Source of the DNA: Harmonia axyridis
Lineage: Eukaryota; Arthropoda; Insecta; Coleoptera; Coccinellidae
Assembly: GCF_914767665.1 (NCBI RefSeq)
Contig: NC_059502.1
Span: 28,042,812-28,106,811 of the forward strand
DNA: 64,000 nt
Reading direction: 5' to 3'
The position numbers and the translations under genes are program-made. Numbering within the stretch: position 1 is the stretch's first letter; each line of letters starts with the position of its first letter. Positions 20,727-32,766 of this stretch are shown piece after piece. The notes beneath the pieces are model-generated. The model was not told the DNA's origin. It did not search any database and saw only the letters and a list, made by a program, of their open reading frames with translations.

Positions 20727-23700
20727 TAAGAATCAAATGACCCAATTTTCTGATAAATGAAATCCACAATATTCCCTGAAATTCAAGATTCGGCAAATTA
20801 TTCAATTGCCTTACATCATTGTCAGTTGAAAGTCTATAAAATTGGAGAAAGTACTCATTTAGCTGCAGCAGTTTTTCAGTGAGCCGTCACTCATGAGCTA
20901 TGGCGCCATGGGAAGCCTCAGGACTATATAACATGTCACTCAACAAGTACCTGGCCTGGCGCACATGTGCCACCACTAGTGCCTCACCAATATTTTGTTA
21001 GTATCAACATAGAATTAATTCTGGATTGAGATATTGAAGGTATAATGAGTTATGATGCTGCATGTGTTGTTTGAAAATATATAAATACGCGTTTCGTGTA
21101 TTGATAAAACACTGTTTTTGACGGGAAAAATTCTCTGCAAGCAAAGCAATAGCTTGATAAGTGTTATTCAGACTCAGCTACATCGACAACAATGATGGTT
21201 AAAGCCGGTAAAGAGTGGTATGCTGACGTTGTCGAAGAACCACCGGATTTAGGCAGTGGATTCAGAAAACATCAAAAAGTCCACGAAATATCTTAGCATT
21301 ATTCAAACTCTGCTACATTAACAACAACGGTAGAAGGTGGTATTCTGACTTTCAATTCGGCCCTAATGAGGAGGTGATTGCCTAGTTTAAAATCTATTTC
21401 AAAATCAAAATAATAAAGTCTAATTTTCTCGACAAAAAAGTTTTTTATTGATTAGTCCTGAGCCTTATTGAAATGTGATATTTTGTTATTGTTATGTCGC
21501 TGTTGATACTTTGATACGACCCTCTTAACATTTATAGTAGCTATTTCACATGTATAAACCACCTCATCAGATGTTTTCCAATGTTCAAACGGCTCGGATC
21601 TATTATCATAACTGAAATATTAATATTTTTCTTAGATATTCTTCTTTGCGCCAAGCTTTCAACTATTATAGGTATCTAATTACGAAATTTCTACTTGGGA
21701 GGAACTGTTTTCCACGGAAAAATTATGTAATTCTGATTATACGATCAAATGGAAAGTTATATGAAATTATTCCTATATACCTGAGTGCCAAATATGTATT
21801 GACTCGATTGATTTGTTGTTTTGAAGAAGAGGAAGAATAAAATTTCGAACGGCCATATTTCCGGAAACCCTACTCGGATTTCAATAATTAACCGAACGGA
21901 CAAGCAGAAATAAATTTGACTATACCAATTCATCATTCGCGAGTCGAATTCCATAATTTGAGATCATTCCGAGTCCAAAATTCTAAGATTATAAACAATG
22001 TGACGAAATGAGAACTAAGATATCGAGTAAAGAGCTCATAATAGACCGGCCACAACCCGATTTTGAAACATCTCGTCGGTATCTCTTCTGTATACCTACA
22101 ACAGGTATAGGTGTGTTCAGGGCATTGTGTCGATCAAGAAACTGATTGTTGTAATGTTTCAAAATAGTAAAGGGGATAGGAGTGACGTCATAAACATGGC
22201 CGTCGATGGTTTTGTTTTTTGTTAATAACATCGCAACCATAAAGTCTATTTCCTTGTGTATAGTCGCTTGAAAACTTATTGAAGTTGTTCAATTTATTCT
22301 CAGACACCTGAAGCGTATCTGTTATATTCAAAAAAATATTCGACAAAATAGGTATGGTTTTTTTCAAGGCGATTTCAAAATTATTCGAAACCGATGGGTT
22401 CGCGTTGAATGAGTTTGATGTGAAAATTATGCAGAAGTCTATAACTTATTTATAAAGGTCAGTTTCATTGAAATAGAACTTGAAACGATTGAGCTATGTC
22501 CAATTTTGTGGCGCAAGGTGCCATGGCGTATGGCAGCCGTAAGATCTGAGACTACCCTCTGTGTTTTGAAAAAAATGAATATTTTAGATGCTATAAGATG
22601 TCATTATACCAGCTGCATGGTACTTGAATGACGATTTCAAATAAATGAGGTTTCGGTAGGATTGATGCCTGCTCATAATGTACGTCTAGTTCTAGAATTT
22701 GTAATTTTTGAACACAACTTCTCTTGGGCAGCACATTGCACTAGCCGGCAAGGTTACCGAAATTAACACCACTCACTTTTTTTTGAGTAGGTATCCACAA
22801 AAGAGGCCAAAAATTTTGAAAAGCAAAGAATACAAAAATTCGACATCGAAAGCTCTGTAATACCAGCAGTGTTGTCGAATGTGGAGAGGAGTTGTATGCT
22901 CAATCGGGAAATATTTTTGAGCATTCATTCATAATTTTCGATAACATTTTAATTTATAATTTAGAATAACAATAATTTCATTCTTAGGATTATGGCTAGT
23001 TAATACTCAAAATTTTGAAATCGCTATCGTGTCCTCGTGATAAGCTTGGTCGAATTCCATGATGTCACCGTGAAAACATTAAAATATGAAAATACATCAT
23101 TATCGTTTCCAACAAAGTACTAACCCAGCATTCAGATAATCTAGACCAAATCATAATGAACAATTCTACTTGTATCAACCATCCCTCAAAGCGATTTTGA
23201 AAGGTAATTGTAGAAATGACTGCATCATACTATCTTCATTTAACTAATGGGATTTGATATCCTTTCCTCGCATTAGCGTTCTAGTCTTACGAGACCGTAA
23301 AGGAGACGTATCTTTGTCAATACTGATGTATTCCTACTAAGAGGAAATTTAGTGGGAGCAACTTCTCACAATCCCTTTGAGGCTCTGTGAATACACGTAT
23401 TATCAGGTAAAAGGCGGTGAACTGAATAGAATTCAGGGTTGGGTCTGAATCAAATCATTTTATATTCAAAGAGAACATGCGGTTAGGTTACATAAGCATA
23501 ATGGTTGGGTAGTAAACCGGACGTCTGCTGCTGAAAGAAGAAAAATTAATTTTTCTTCCTCTAACCTGCTTGCTTATACCCCTGACATCTACCCGACCGA
23601 AATATGAACTGATTATGTCGTAACTGGAAAATGGAAGCCAAGCGAATAATAAAGTCACCCAGAATATAGCTATGCCCGAGTCATGCTTTTATAGAATATA

Positions 23701-24129
23701 AGAAGTTCGGCTAATGGCGGTGTTGACATATTTCACCGTTAATTAGCGAATATGCGCAGGGTATGTGAAATTTAATTGCTATCCTAGGTATTTCGGAATG
23801 CAATGAATAGGACTGATTGAAATTTCCAACATGGTTTCGTACAAGTCCAAAAAAAATGTGGAGAGACTGACATTTTTTATGGACTATATAACATGGCCTC
23901 ATTATAAAACGAGGTCGAATTTGTGAGCATATGTGCAGATCAATTTTCATCTTTTTATTATCAATTTATCTCTTATCTCTTTTGCAGAGAGGATGACAGC
24001 AGATTGTGAATTAGTTAATTATATAAGCGTTTCTGTACGAAAGATTGATTGAAGGATTCTGAAGAATAATTCAAATTTTAGTGTAGCTCGAAAGAGTATA
24101 TCTCCTTTCAATAAATTGAAGATACTACC
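20727..24129. other. Long stretch without recognised gene
   Basis: No gene supported. Near 21165-21360 there is a degenerate direct repeat about 132 bp apart: ATTCAGACTCAGCTACATCG... and ATTCAAACTCTGCTACATTA..., each followed by a GGTA..GTGGTAT.CTGAC block. A perfect 10-bp palindrome GCACATGTGC lies at 20961-20970. Otherwise AT-rich sequence with short random open frames. Confidence 0.4.
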
Positions 24130-24430
24130 TAGATCCAGATCTTCTTTTTGTTTGAGGACTGGAATTCGTTTCCCTACGCCTTTACTTTAATTTTTCCATT
24201 TTCTACTCTTGTTTATTTGGGAGAATTTTCTCCTTTCTGCATGTCACTCGTTACCTCTATTTGGTTCTTTGAAAGAGGTACGTCCTCTTATCTGTCTTTC
24301 TTGTTGGGATTTGTATTATCTTTCTTAATTCTCTATTTTTGTGCACTGTTAGCGTCTCTTTTATCTTCTTTATTCATTTGTTAACTGTTTCCTCAGTAGT
24401 TTGAATTTTCAATTCTTCTCTGATTTGTTG
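24130..24430 (+). repeat. Dispersed repeat B, copy 1
   Basis: TCTTATCTGTCTTTCTT.TTGGGATTTGTATTATCTTTCT and flanking sequence recur at 27720-28010 in the same orientation, about 300 bp with scattered differences. A 78-codon open frame here is not conserved in the other copy, so it is probably not a gene. No element class recognised. Confidence 0.6.
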
Positions 24431-25749
24431 GTGGCTTACATAACATGGGCCATTAACCACTATTCGGATTACTGTATTTAGTGTACTTCGTCACTGAATT
24501 TTCTTTTTGTCTTTCGTAATATACCAGATTACTCCTGCATACGTATTGATTGGTATTAGCACTATATTTATCTTCATATTAAAACAAATTTATTAGCTTG
24601 TAGCTAAGTTAGATAAACAATGAAACTCATTCAGTGCTAAAGGGCAAAAAAAAGTTTCCAGAACTTTTTTTTATTTCTTCATTCATTAAGATGAAAGAAA
24701 TACGAATAGGTGATAACTACCCAACACAGTATCCACTATTTGAAAATACAAAATGTGCCAAATCAACAATTGATTGTTATCACTGTAGAAATTAAAATTT
24801 AACTGAATAAAGAAAAACATATAAGATATAGTAAAACAATGAAAAGAAAGGAGAACTAAAATTTGGTGGAACAATGAAAAACGAAGGAAGAATGAACTAT
24901 AGTAAAATAATAAAATTGAACAAAAATACAGCATGGAGAAGCTGACAAAATCAGTTAAAGAATATCTCATTGACATAAGTACATCTTTTCAAGCCTTTGC
25001 ATGATTGAATTCTGACATAGATAAAACAAATCTATATCACTCAAACAGTTACAACATCACATCATCCTGCAGAGAGGTGAATTAATTGCGCTATTAGTTT
25101 TACGAAAGGGAATATGGAACATATCACTACTTCTGAGGAAACGATACGACAAAAAAAAATTATGGAGGAAAAAAGGTCAGGGGAATTATAGATATTGTTC
25201 AGGAGGTCATATAGAAAAAGCCCAATACTGATTTTGCTTCTATTTTCGAATGGGAAATGAAACCGAATTGAGTCAAACGAAGAATAAAGTTTTCGGGATT
25301 TCTAAAACTGAATTCAAAAGAAATTAACTTTAGAAATCTATTCTGAATACTATAGAGTCTGGCAAAATATACAAAGTACGAGTATTTTCAGTTTTCCAAA
25401 CTACAGATGTCAAGTTGAGTTTGCTGTATACATAGGAGTTATATAAAATGGTGAAGGTTTTCCTATTTTTAAACTGCCTACTTTTTCTTGTAACAAAGCT
25501 CAAAATTTCACAACAGAAAGTTTTTTAGTAGTTTTCATTTCATGCAATGGATGTACAAAAAAATGGATCCACATCGGTAGACGAAATATCGAGTTGAGGG
25601 AAAGATCAAGCTTTTGTTGATGTTTCCCCTTTGAGATGTGTAACTGATTCGACTTAAAAAAATCATCTGATATATCAACTGTAAACTATTAGATAAGAAA
25701 TCTATAGAATATTCCATTTTTTCTAACATGATATATTTGTACTAATCGG
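24431..25749. other. Unassigned AT-rich stretch
   Basis: No gene, RNA or repeat recognised. Confidence 0.35.
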
Positions 25750-26960
25750 GAATTTGAGATTCTCGATTATTGGGTCTGGACGTTGCGAATGTGCAGTAGG
25801 TAGACGAGACCCTCTGCGAAGACGATGTAAGGTCAGGCACTTGACACTAGACTTGGTGGCGACTAGTAAAGTGCGAAATTTATTGGTTCCCTATTTGTCA
25901 GATTTGGATGATGAAAATTTTTGAACAAGTATATACTTAGGTGCAGTCCCGACCTCAGGCGATAAGAATATAACTTATAGGGTGTTAAAAATTAGTTTTA
26001 TCGAAGTTTGTTGAGTGGTCTCCTTATGGGAACATTCGATCCGTGGGAAGAGAAAAACTTGGCAACTACGGAAAAAATCCAAGACGTTCTTTTTGAAGGT
26101 ACGCCCATCGGGGGCAAGAAATAAGTAACTTTAGGCCAAATCATAGAAAAATTAATCAGTAAGTTGCGGGGAGTTGAGGACAACTCGAGAAACGTTTCGG
26201 GAAACAGTTAGTCACGGGGAGTTCAGGGAAACTCAAGAATCGGTTCGGGAATTGGTCGCGGAAATTGGGAAGTTAAGAGTTAAAGGTAGATCGTTGAAAT
26301 CTGTAGTTAGTAGAAGTTAGGCGGTATAAGTATTTTGGAAGATTAGGTTTGAAACGCAGTTAATAGTTTCAAAAATTGAATAATAATATTTTTTTGGTTC
26401 TGTCACGGGTTGATAGTATGATAGTAGAATTAGTAGATTTAAAGATTAGGCAATAACGGTATCGTTTCGACAAAGTTACGTGAAGTTTGGGTTACATTCC
26501 GCGATAATGAAGTGTAAAAGAATTTCCGCCGTCTAGTGAAGTAAATTACCTTACATTTGAAGGATTATCCATCGAGGGAAGAAACAGGTAGCAAGTTGAG
26601 AAATTTAATATATTTTTGTTCTGTCCAATGTTCTGAAATCTCCAGTTAGTTTAAATGAAGTTTTAAGGGAATAAAAGAGACCTGCCAGTTTAAGGCAAGT
26701 CCTCCGAAGATTAATTTTTTTTCAATTTTGTTTTTGTTAGTAAAATTATAAAAGAGTTTATGCCTTTTTAATCACTAGACCTGTTCCAAAAGAAAAAATC
26801 CAGTTTAACACTAAGTCCTGTCCCTAGTGCGACAGGCCTTACCCACACTTTCTCCCTTAATAAAGGAGAAAGAGTTTAATTAACATCTTCAATAAAACTA
26901 CCACCCCTTGATCAGTGGAAAGACGCTCTTCCAATGATCTTAAGAGGCGGTGGATTAGTA
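25750..26960 (+). other. Compositionally distinct purine-rich block
   Basis: The plus strand is G/A-rich with few long T-runs, unlike its neighbours. It opens with a moderately GC-rich segment (25770-25960) and includes a 32-codon ORF with ATG (26026-26124, MGTFDPWEEKNLATTEKIQD...). Later it holds AATAAAAGAG (26670) and AATAAAGG/AATAAAAC (26860-26900), possible polyadenylation signals. It could be the leftover of a non-coding LTR-type element or an unspliced non-coding transcript unit. No boundary repeats were found, so the class is unknown. Confidence 0.3.
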
Positions 26961-27719
26961 CATATTCACATCATTTGCTGTGAAGTTTTATCGGAGAAAA
27001 AACTGCTCATGCTCTAACTGAATATTGCGATAATTGTTAAACTTTGCCATATTCCGGGATGTACTTTATTTCACTTTAATTTCAATTATGTATATAACTA
27101 TATACATAATTCCATGATAGAAGGAACTATCTACCACCAACGTTCTTGATATAATTCAACCACCTTGCAATTAAACACCAACTCATAAGCATGTTCTACA
27201 TCATATGGTAAATATCAATATCTATGTATGTAGTCTAGTTAATCTTCTCATACCGTTCGGAGGTGTGGAGTCATAGACTAAACGTATTATCATCGCATAG
27301 CAAACTATCTTACTGGACCGATTACAATAGATCATTAATCACCATTACACAACGTATCATTGGATCATTATTTATACTTGTTCGTATCTTCGCAGGTCTT
27401 CATTATCTCATTTCGAACCGTTAGATGAAGAACTGGACATTGTTATAAGTCTTGGATCGAAAACCTAGTTTCCTCTCGAACAAGAGATGATGGAGTAAAT
27501 AGACCATGGAATATCGATTCAATAGGGAAATGAACGCAATTTGATAGAGGTATTTGATGTTCTTACGTATTCTCACAAGAACATAAGAAACCTCTATTAT
27601 ATTATACGGCTGAATTTCTCAGTAGTTGATTAATTAAATTTTTGTAAATTTTAAATCTTTCTAGGAATTGGTTGAAGAGATCTACCTACTCAACGAAATT
27701 GTTGGAATTTTTTTATACT
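26961..27719. other. Unassigned stretch with a palindrome
   Basis: A 13-bp perfect inverted repeat with a 2-base spacer lies at 27084-27111 (AATTATGTATATA-AC-TATATACATAATT). No gene recognised. Confidence 0.5.
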
Positions 27720-28010
27720 AAGTTGGCAAAATTATTGGAAGATTGTTTGGTTTGTTTCAAATTTTGCATTCCAAAATTAATTTTCTTTTGTTGCTTATTT
27801 GGAAGACTTTCTCATGTCACCTTTTTCTTCTTCTTCGTTCTTTGACATAAGTACTTCCTCTTATCTGTCTTTCTTATTGGGATTTGTATTATCTTTCTCA
27901 ATTCCCTATTATCATGCTCTTTTAGATTATCTATGAGTAAAGAGACATTATTCTTTAATCAACTATTTCCACAACAGTTTCAATTTTCATTTCGTTGGTC
28001 AATTCATTCA
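27720..28010 (+). repeat. Dispersed repeat B, copy 2
   Basis: Matches 24130-24430 over about 290 bp, same orientation, with small indels. Confidence 0.6.
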
Positions 28011-28339
28011 GTATAGTTGTGTCATCGAGGTTCAATGTTTGTGTTTTTACTGTTTTTTCGCCGTTTTCTTTTCCTCTAACAATATTCCCACGTCTGAAAA
28101 AGCGGATTATTTTTCGGAAATCTTTTGATCTTAGTGGAATGTGCTAGTTGTTTTCTGTTTTCTATGTTCACACTTTTTGTTTATGTGAAAATCCCGTAAA
28201 AGTTGATGATTGTAAGAGGAAAACTCTATAATTTCGTTTTGAACTGAACAGAGACGTGGTGGTATTCCCTCTTAACAACATTCATTTCTAAGATGCTATA
28301 AGGTTTGGGAGACCATTCTCCTATCTAAAGTGAAACCTT

Positions 28340-28875
28340 ATTTTTCAGCTTTCAAAAAAGTCCAAACCGAATATTCACAGTTCTAGGGTCATGCTCATAA
28401 TTTGGGGGAAGCAACTCGAAGTAGTGTATTATGAAATGTTAAAACTGAATGAAACAATCACAGACAATCATTATAGAACGCAATTATATATATATGAATC
28501 GGGTTCAAAACGTCTTTCGACGTTGTCCGATGCCTAATTTCCACGTCAGACGATCACTGCATTGATCTTCAGTAAGGTTTCTTTCAGAACGCAATTAATG
28601 AATTTTTATCCGAGCATTGAAAGACAAATGGCCGCAATACAACGAGAGACATGATAAAGTGATTTCACACCATAACAATGCTCGATCCCATGTTGCAAAA
28701 GTGGTCAAGACATACTTGGACACGTTGAAATGGGAAGTCCTACCCCACCCGCCGTAATCTCCAGACGTTGCTCCCTCGGACTATTACTTGTTTAGATTAC
28801 TAGTTTCGATTAATGGCACACGGTCTGGCTTAGCAGCACTTCCGGTCTTATGAAGAAGTCAAAAATTTGATCTAG
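28340..28875 (+). pseudogene. Mariner transposase fragment (family M), with a 100-bp insertion
   Basis: Frames correspond to the central and C-terminal part of a mariner transposase of the same family as the copies at 32.5, 36.4 and 58.7 kb. Blocks seen are the PNIH.SKV region, the GDRYRTQ-like region, 'HNNARSHVAKVVKTYL' around the second catalytic Asp (28668-28725), and the PP..SPDVAPSDYY-like block with the third Asp (28745-28790). It is broken by stops and a frameshift. A 100-bp insertion (28487-28586) splits it, flanked by an 11-bp direct repeat GAACGCAATTA. Neither transposon end is present. Confidence 0.75.
28487..28586. mobile_element. 100-bp insertion flanked by 11-bp direct repeats
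   Basis: GAACGCAATTA at 28476-28486 is repeated at 28587-28597. Comparison with the mariner copies at 36.9 kb and 59.2 kb shows the sequence in between is extra. The long direct repeat suggests a retroposed (SINE-like) insertion, although no poly-A tail or clear pol III boxes are visible. Confidence 0.5.
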
Positions 28876-30869
28876 ATTCGGGTGCCCTCTGGCCCCCTCT
28901 AGCGCCACCACTGGCATGGGCTCATAGAAGTCACCTAGTAAATTAACATTCCGTTACCTAAAGTAATGAGAATGCTTTGTGAATTTTACAGTATTCCTAT
29001 AAACATGTACCTAAAGAGAAGTGCGATCAACCGAGATTGAACGAGATCAGATGATGTAATCCCAATTCGACTATTCTCGTCTCCACTGGACCGAATTGTC
29101 GCGGGTGTTCATTATTCCGCAAATTGAGCGGATTAGCCGGAACAATCTTAAACGGACCTAATGGTATTTCCTCATCTTAGGTAGCCAACAATCCGCTATA
29201 ATTTTATTGGACTTGATTTACCGGTTCATTCGGAGGTAGGAATGTGGACCTGCTTGATTTGTCATTATGGTTTTGCAGGACCGTCATCGGCTGGAAATCT
29301 GGACCACCCGGGCTGGATAATTGGCGAACCGCACTGTAATTTTACGCTTATCTAAAACGTATGCTCGTAAGTTATGAAGCATATTGAGAACCAACGTTTT
29401 ATTAGCACGTCACGAGCCGTAATTTTCTGTTACGTTCCATGGTTGTTAATCGGGACATTTGCGTTGGCCACCTACTTAAGTAGGTGGATTGATTATTAAG
29501 ATCTGTTCAAATGAGAATTATGCAACATTTTAAAGCGGAAGTATTTGAACTGATAAAACCGTTGGAAAGGACCAGGCATTTGAATGTATTAAATATGGTT
29601 ACCGGTTAATTTCATATGTTAGTATTGTTTTTTGGACACTTTTATGCCCTTAGTACGAAAAGCAGATCGCGATAAAAGCAACAATCATAACTTTTTAACC
29701 ATGGACAGTAACGATTTCGCACGCTTCAATTCATGTTACGATACTGGAATTTTCCAAGACGCGGTAATTTGTCAATTCATCGTATGCCATTGGTCGGGAT
29801 GCGGATGCGCGTATCTAGAGAAGGAAACAGAGAGAATTTTCTGAAAGATTTTCAATAATGATCGAGACTTCAGGAAAGATACATAACTTGTTTTAGATTT
29901 CAGCCATTACTAGTTTAATTTGAGTTTTAGAATTTAATTTATCGGCGAGAATTGTGTAGGGGTATTTATCGTGTTTGCTAAGAGTTACATGACTAGGCGA
30001 AAAACTCATCTGCTTAGCTGTTTTGTATTTAAAATGGTATATATTTTTTTATTCGTTTGAGATTTTGCCAATCATTAGGTATTTTAAAGACGAAAGAATA
30101 TAATAACAGCATTCTTGAACGGAACACTATTCAGCAAGTATTTGTTCATACAGTATCGTAGACTACAAAGTTGACATGGATAACTTTGTTCCTTTTTGAT
30201 CATTTATTATTGCCAGCATTAAAAGGCTTGTAATGGGTTTCGTAAGGCGGCATCTTGGACATATTTTTCAGTAAATCTTTGCTTGGGTACTTCGAGATAC
30301 CGAATAAATGTGTGGGGAAGAAATGCGTAGAAAAAGTCGTTCAACTAAATGGAGGGCGACAACGTTTTCCTCCTCCTACCATCTACAAACAATTGATAAA
30401 TATCCAGATAGAAAGGAAGGAGAGTACATTTCCTACTTCAACAAATCTTTAGGACATGTTATCAAAGTTTCATTTCCATTAAGCTGTTCGTGAGAGTTTT
30501 TTGCGGAGTAAGAATTGTCATTTCAAAATATTGGCGTGTATATACAAGTAATAATCTGATATATATTCGTAAGTAAACATATATTATTATATAGTATGTC
30601 ACGTACAAGTCTGACCTTTAGTGACTTCTTACTTGGTTTATTTATTTATCATTGTAGATACATTGTATTATGGAAATTATTGTAATTTATAATGAATCAA
30701 CTATTATTATTATAAATACACGTAATATAATTAAATAAATATAATAATGATGAAATGGTTTATTCTGTAAGTTGACAGCGTATATGAAGTGATTAAACAA
30801 TTCATTTTCGACAATCCTGATCAACAAGTCACGACTTGTTCGTGTTAACAGGCCCTGCTCCATTCAGAT
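28876..30869. other. Apparently transposon-free stretch with palindrome
   Basis: No transposon or gene recognised. The part 29030-29480 is less AT-rich than most of the window and has an exact 20-bp palindrome CCACCTACTTAAGTAGGTGG (29468-29487). A 70-codon frame at 29632-29844 and two overlapping frames at 30255-30493 have no recognisable motif. The region could be ancestral single-copy or regulatory DNA. Confidence 0.4.
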
Positions 30870-30874
30870 TGAAA

Positions 30875-30960
30875 TTTTGATATAAAATGAAATGTTGATC
30901 GCGTCAGCAGGTCCTGAGAAAATTCAATCAGCATATGGAAAAAATGTCTAAAATTTACGT
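30875..30960 (+). repeat. Isolated satellite monomer (family S)
   Basis: ATGTTGATCGCGTCAGCAGG...GAAAATTCAA resembles the tandem units near 42.6 and 43.5-43.9 kb, which share ATGTTGATCGCGTTAT and GAAAATTCAAG. Confidence 0.45.
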
Positions 30961-31084
30961 AAAACAGCTAGGATTAGGTTGAAATATAGTTTGTTCATGT
31001 AAAATAGGTTATCGAATATTCGTGCCGAATTTTAGAATGATTTAAGAAACAAAATTTCTCTTTCATATGAATTAACCGAAAACG

Positions 31085-31760
31085 ATGCCATCCTAAAAAT
31101 TACTATAGAGAGCTGTTTGAAATTTTTTCTCGCAACCGATTGCAGATAAGGGCAAAACTTCAAAAAACCATAAAATGTAGTACTGAATCAGAGTTTCACC
31201 TTGTAGATATAGTCAATTCAAAACTGATATCTTCACAAATAAATTGTAATTTGAATGAAACACAATAAATTGTACATCACAGCCCAGACAATTTTTCGGT
31301 GCGAATAACTCAGTTCAGTTTTTTGATAACTACAATATTGAAATTTTGTGAGAATAATACAAAAAACTGAAAACAAAGTGTTTATCGATGACGAATGCAA
31401 ATATCACAGATGGCAAATAAGTTGCGATGCCGAGAAGGCGCATAGATAAAGGAAAATAATAAACCTCGGACAAAGACAAGCTCGTAGTACAATGAAAGTA
31501 TTCATCTTGAAAGCGATAATAAACTCATAAACCGTAAAGGCGTCCGATTTTTAACTGAAGTGTCGATTTCAAAGGAAAGTAAAATGAACATAATATTTGT
31601 AAAATGGCAAGTCCGTTTATGTTTAAATAAATTAGTTATTGTAGGTTCATTTTATGGAGAAATTTTCATTCTTCGTCTTTGGAAGATTTCTGAATTTTAT
31701 ATTTCTAAATTCTTGGGGAAGGTAAGTACCTCCATTTCTACGCCCTTGTGTATTCACCAC
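31085..31760 (+). repeat. Dispersed repeat C, copy 1
   Basis: About 675 bp that match 60017-60960 in the same orientation, starting near ATTACTATAGAGA.CTGTTTG and ending near ATTTCTACGC.CTTG. The copy at 60 kb holds about 310 extra bases after GAGTTTC. No coding content is conserved between the copies. The family is unknown. Confidence 0.75.
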
Positions 31761-32544
31761 ATATATCCAACTATTTCACAAATATTCAAAATAATTTTTC
31801 GTTCAATGGTTGAAAAACTAATAATACTATTCAATCAATACCTCTACTTTGTGGGAGCAGTGTATTTCGATCGAATGAAGGAGTAAAAATCCACAAAAAA
31901 CTCTGGGTGGGGAGAACAATGATCAGCTGATCGATTACTCCAGTTTTTATATCCGCTATTACATTTCAAGCAGCAGTTTTTATCTGACAACCATCAAATT
32001 GAGTAATGTTCTTCCTAACGAGCATATTCTGCTTGGTACAGTTTCGAAGTTTAATCCAATCCTTTTTCTCGACTCGTAGGATCGTTGAAGTCGAGTTCTG
32101 CCTATGCAAGCTCTCAACTAATCAGGATTTTCTTTTTAGATGAGAGAATATCAGTGGTGTCCTGGCAAACGGGACAAATAGCCAAACCTTATTTTTTATA
32201 TCGGCTTTATCTATAGGACAGTATTTATATCCTTTTGAATAATTGGCCTAGACAAATGAAATTAGGAAAGCGCGGATGTGAAGTCACGAGCTTTTGAGCG
32301 CTCGTGATTCCTGCATCAACTACACCCTTCTAGGACATAGAATTGTATATGTACAGGGGGGGCAAATTTCGATGTTTTAGCATTACAACTTTTAAACCAG
32401 AAGAGATAGACAAAATCTGATACCCCTTCTCGGTCTCTATTCCTGAGAAACTAACAAGGATAGTATTCATTTTTGGCCACATTTTTTGCCTCCAATTTTG
32501 CGTCTTCGTCTCTTCTCCACAGCCATGCTGGTCTTCGAAGTCAA
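31761..32544. other. Unassigned stretch
   Basis: No gene recognised. Includes an isolated TACAGGGGGGGC near 32351. Confidence 0.35.
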
Positions 32545-32766
32545 AATGTTCTTGAAAAAAAACTCTCAGCACGTTCTTTCACTAATAGCGGCCTCACCAT
32601 AGGTATTTGGAAGCATTCGATGAGTCTCAGCCGCAAATTTCTTGATATTGAAGCAGAAAACTGAAACCTCCCGCAATTTCATATTAATGACCTATTTATT
32701 TCGACTACCACTTACCGCTACAGCCATCTTTTGCAAAACGGAGAAAGAAAAGTTGTACACCTAATA
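32545..32766 (-). pseudogene. Mariner 5' fragment (family M)
   Basis: Minus strand starts with the terminal repeat TTAGGTGTACAACTTTTCTT (about 32766-32745), a leader, then pieces of the transposase N-terminus including FDFEDQHG.GEE. Only the first quarter of the element remains, and the catalytic domain is gone. Confidence 0.7.

Noticed and set aside
20961..20970. 10-bp palindrome GCACATGTGC as a regulatory site
   Set aside because: Too short to be meaningful without conservation.
24148..24384. 78-codon hydrophobic frame suggesting a small membrane protein
   Set aside because: It lies in dispersed repeat B and the frame is not kept in the second copy; T-rich DNA mimics hydrophobic segments.
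30255..30493. Overlapping 61-65-codon frames as an exon
   Set aside because: Two frames compete, no known motif, and no clear splice sites beyond a weak acceptor-like TTTTTCAG upstream.
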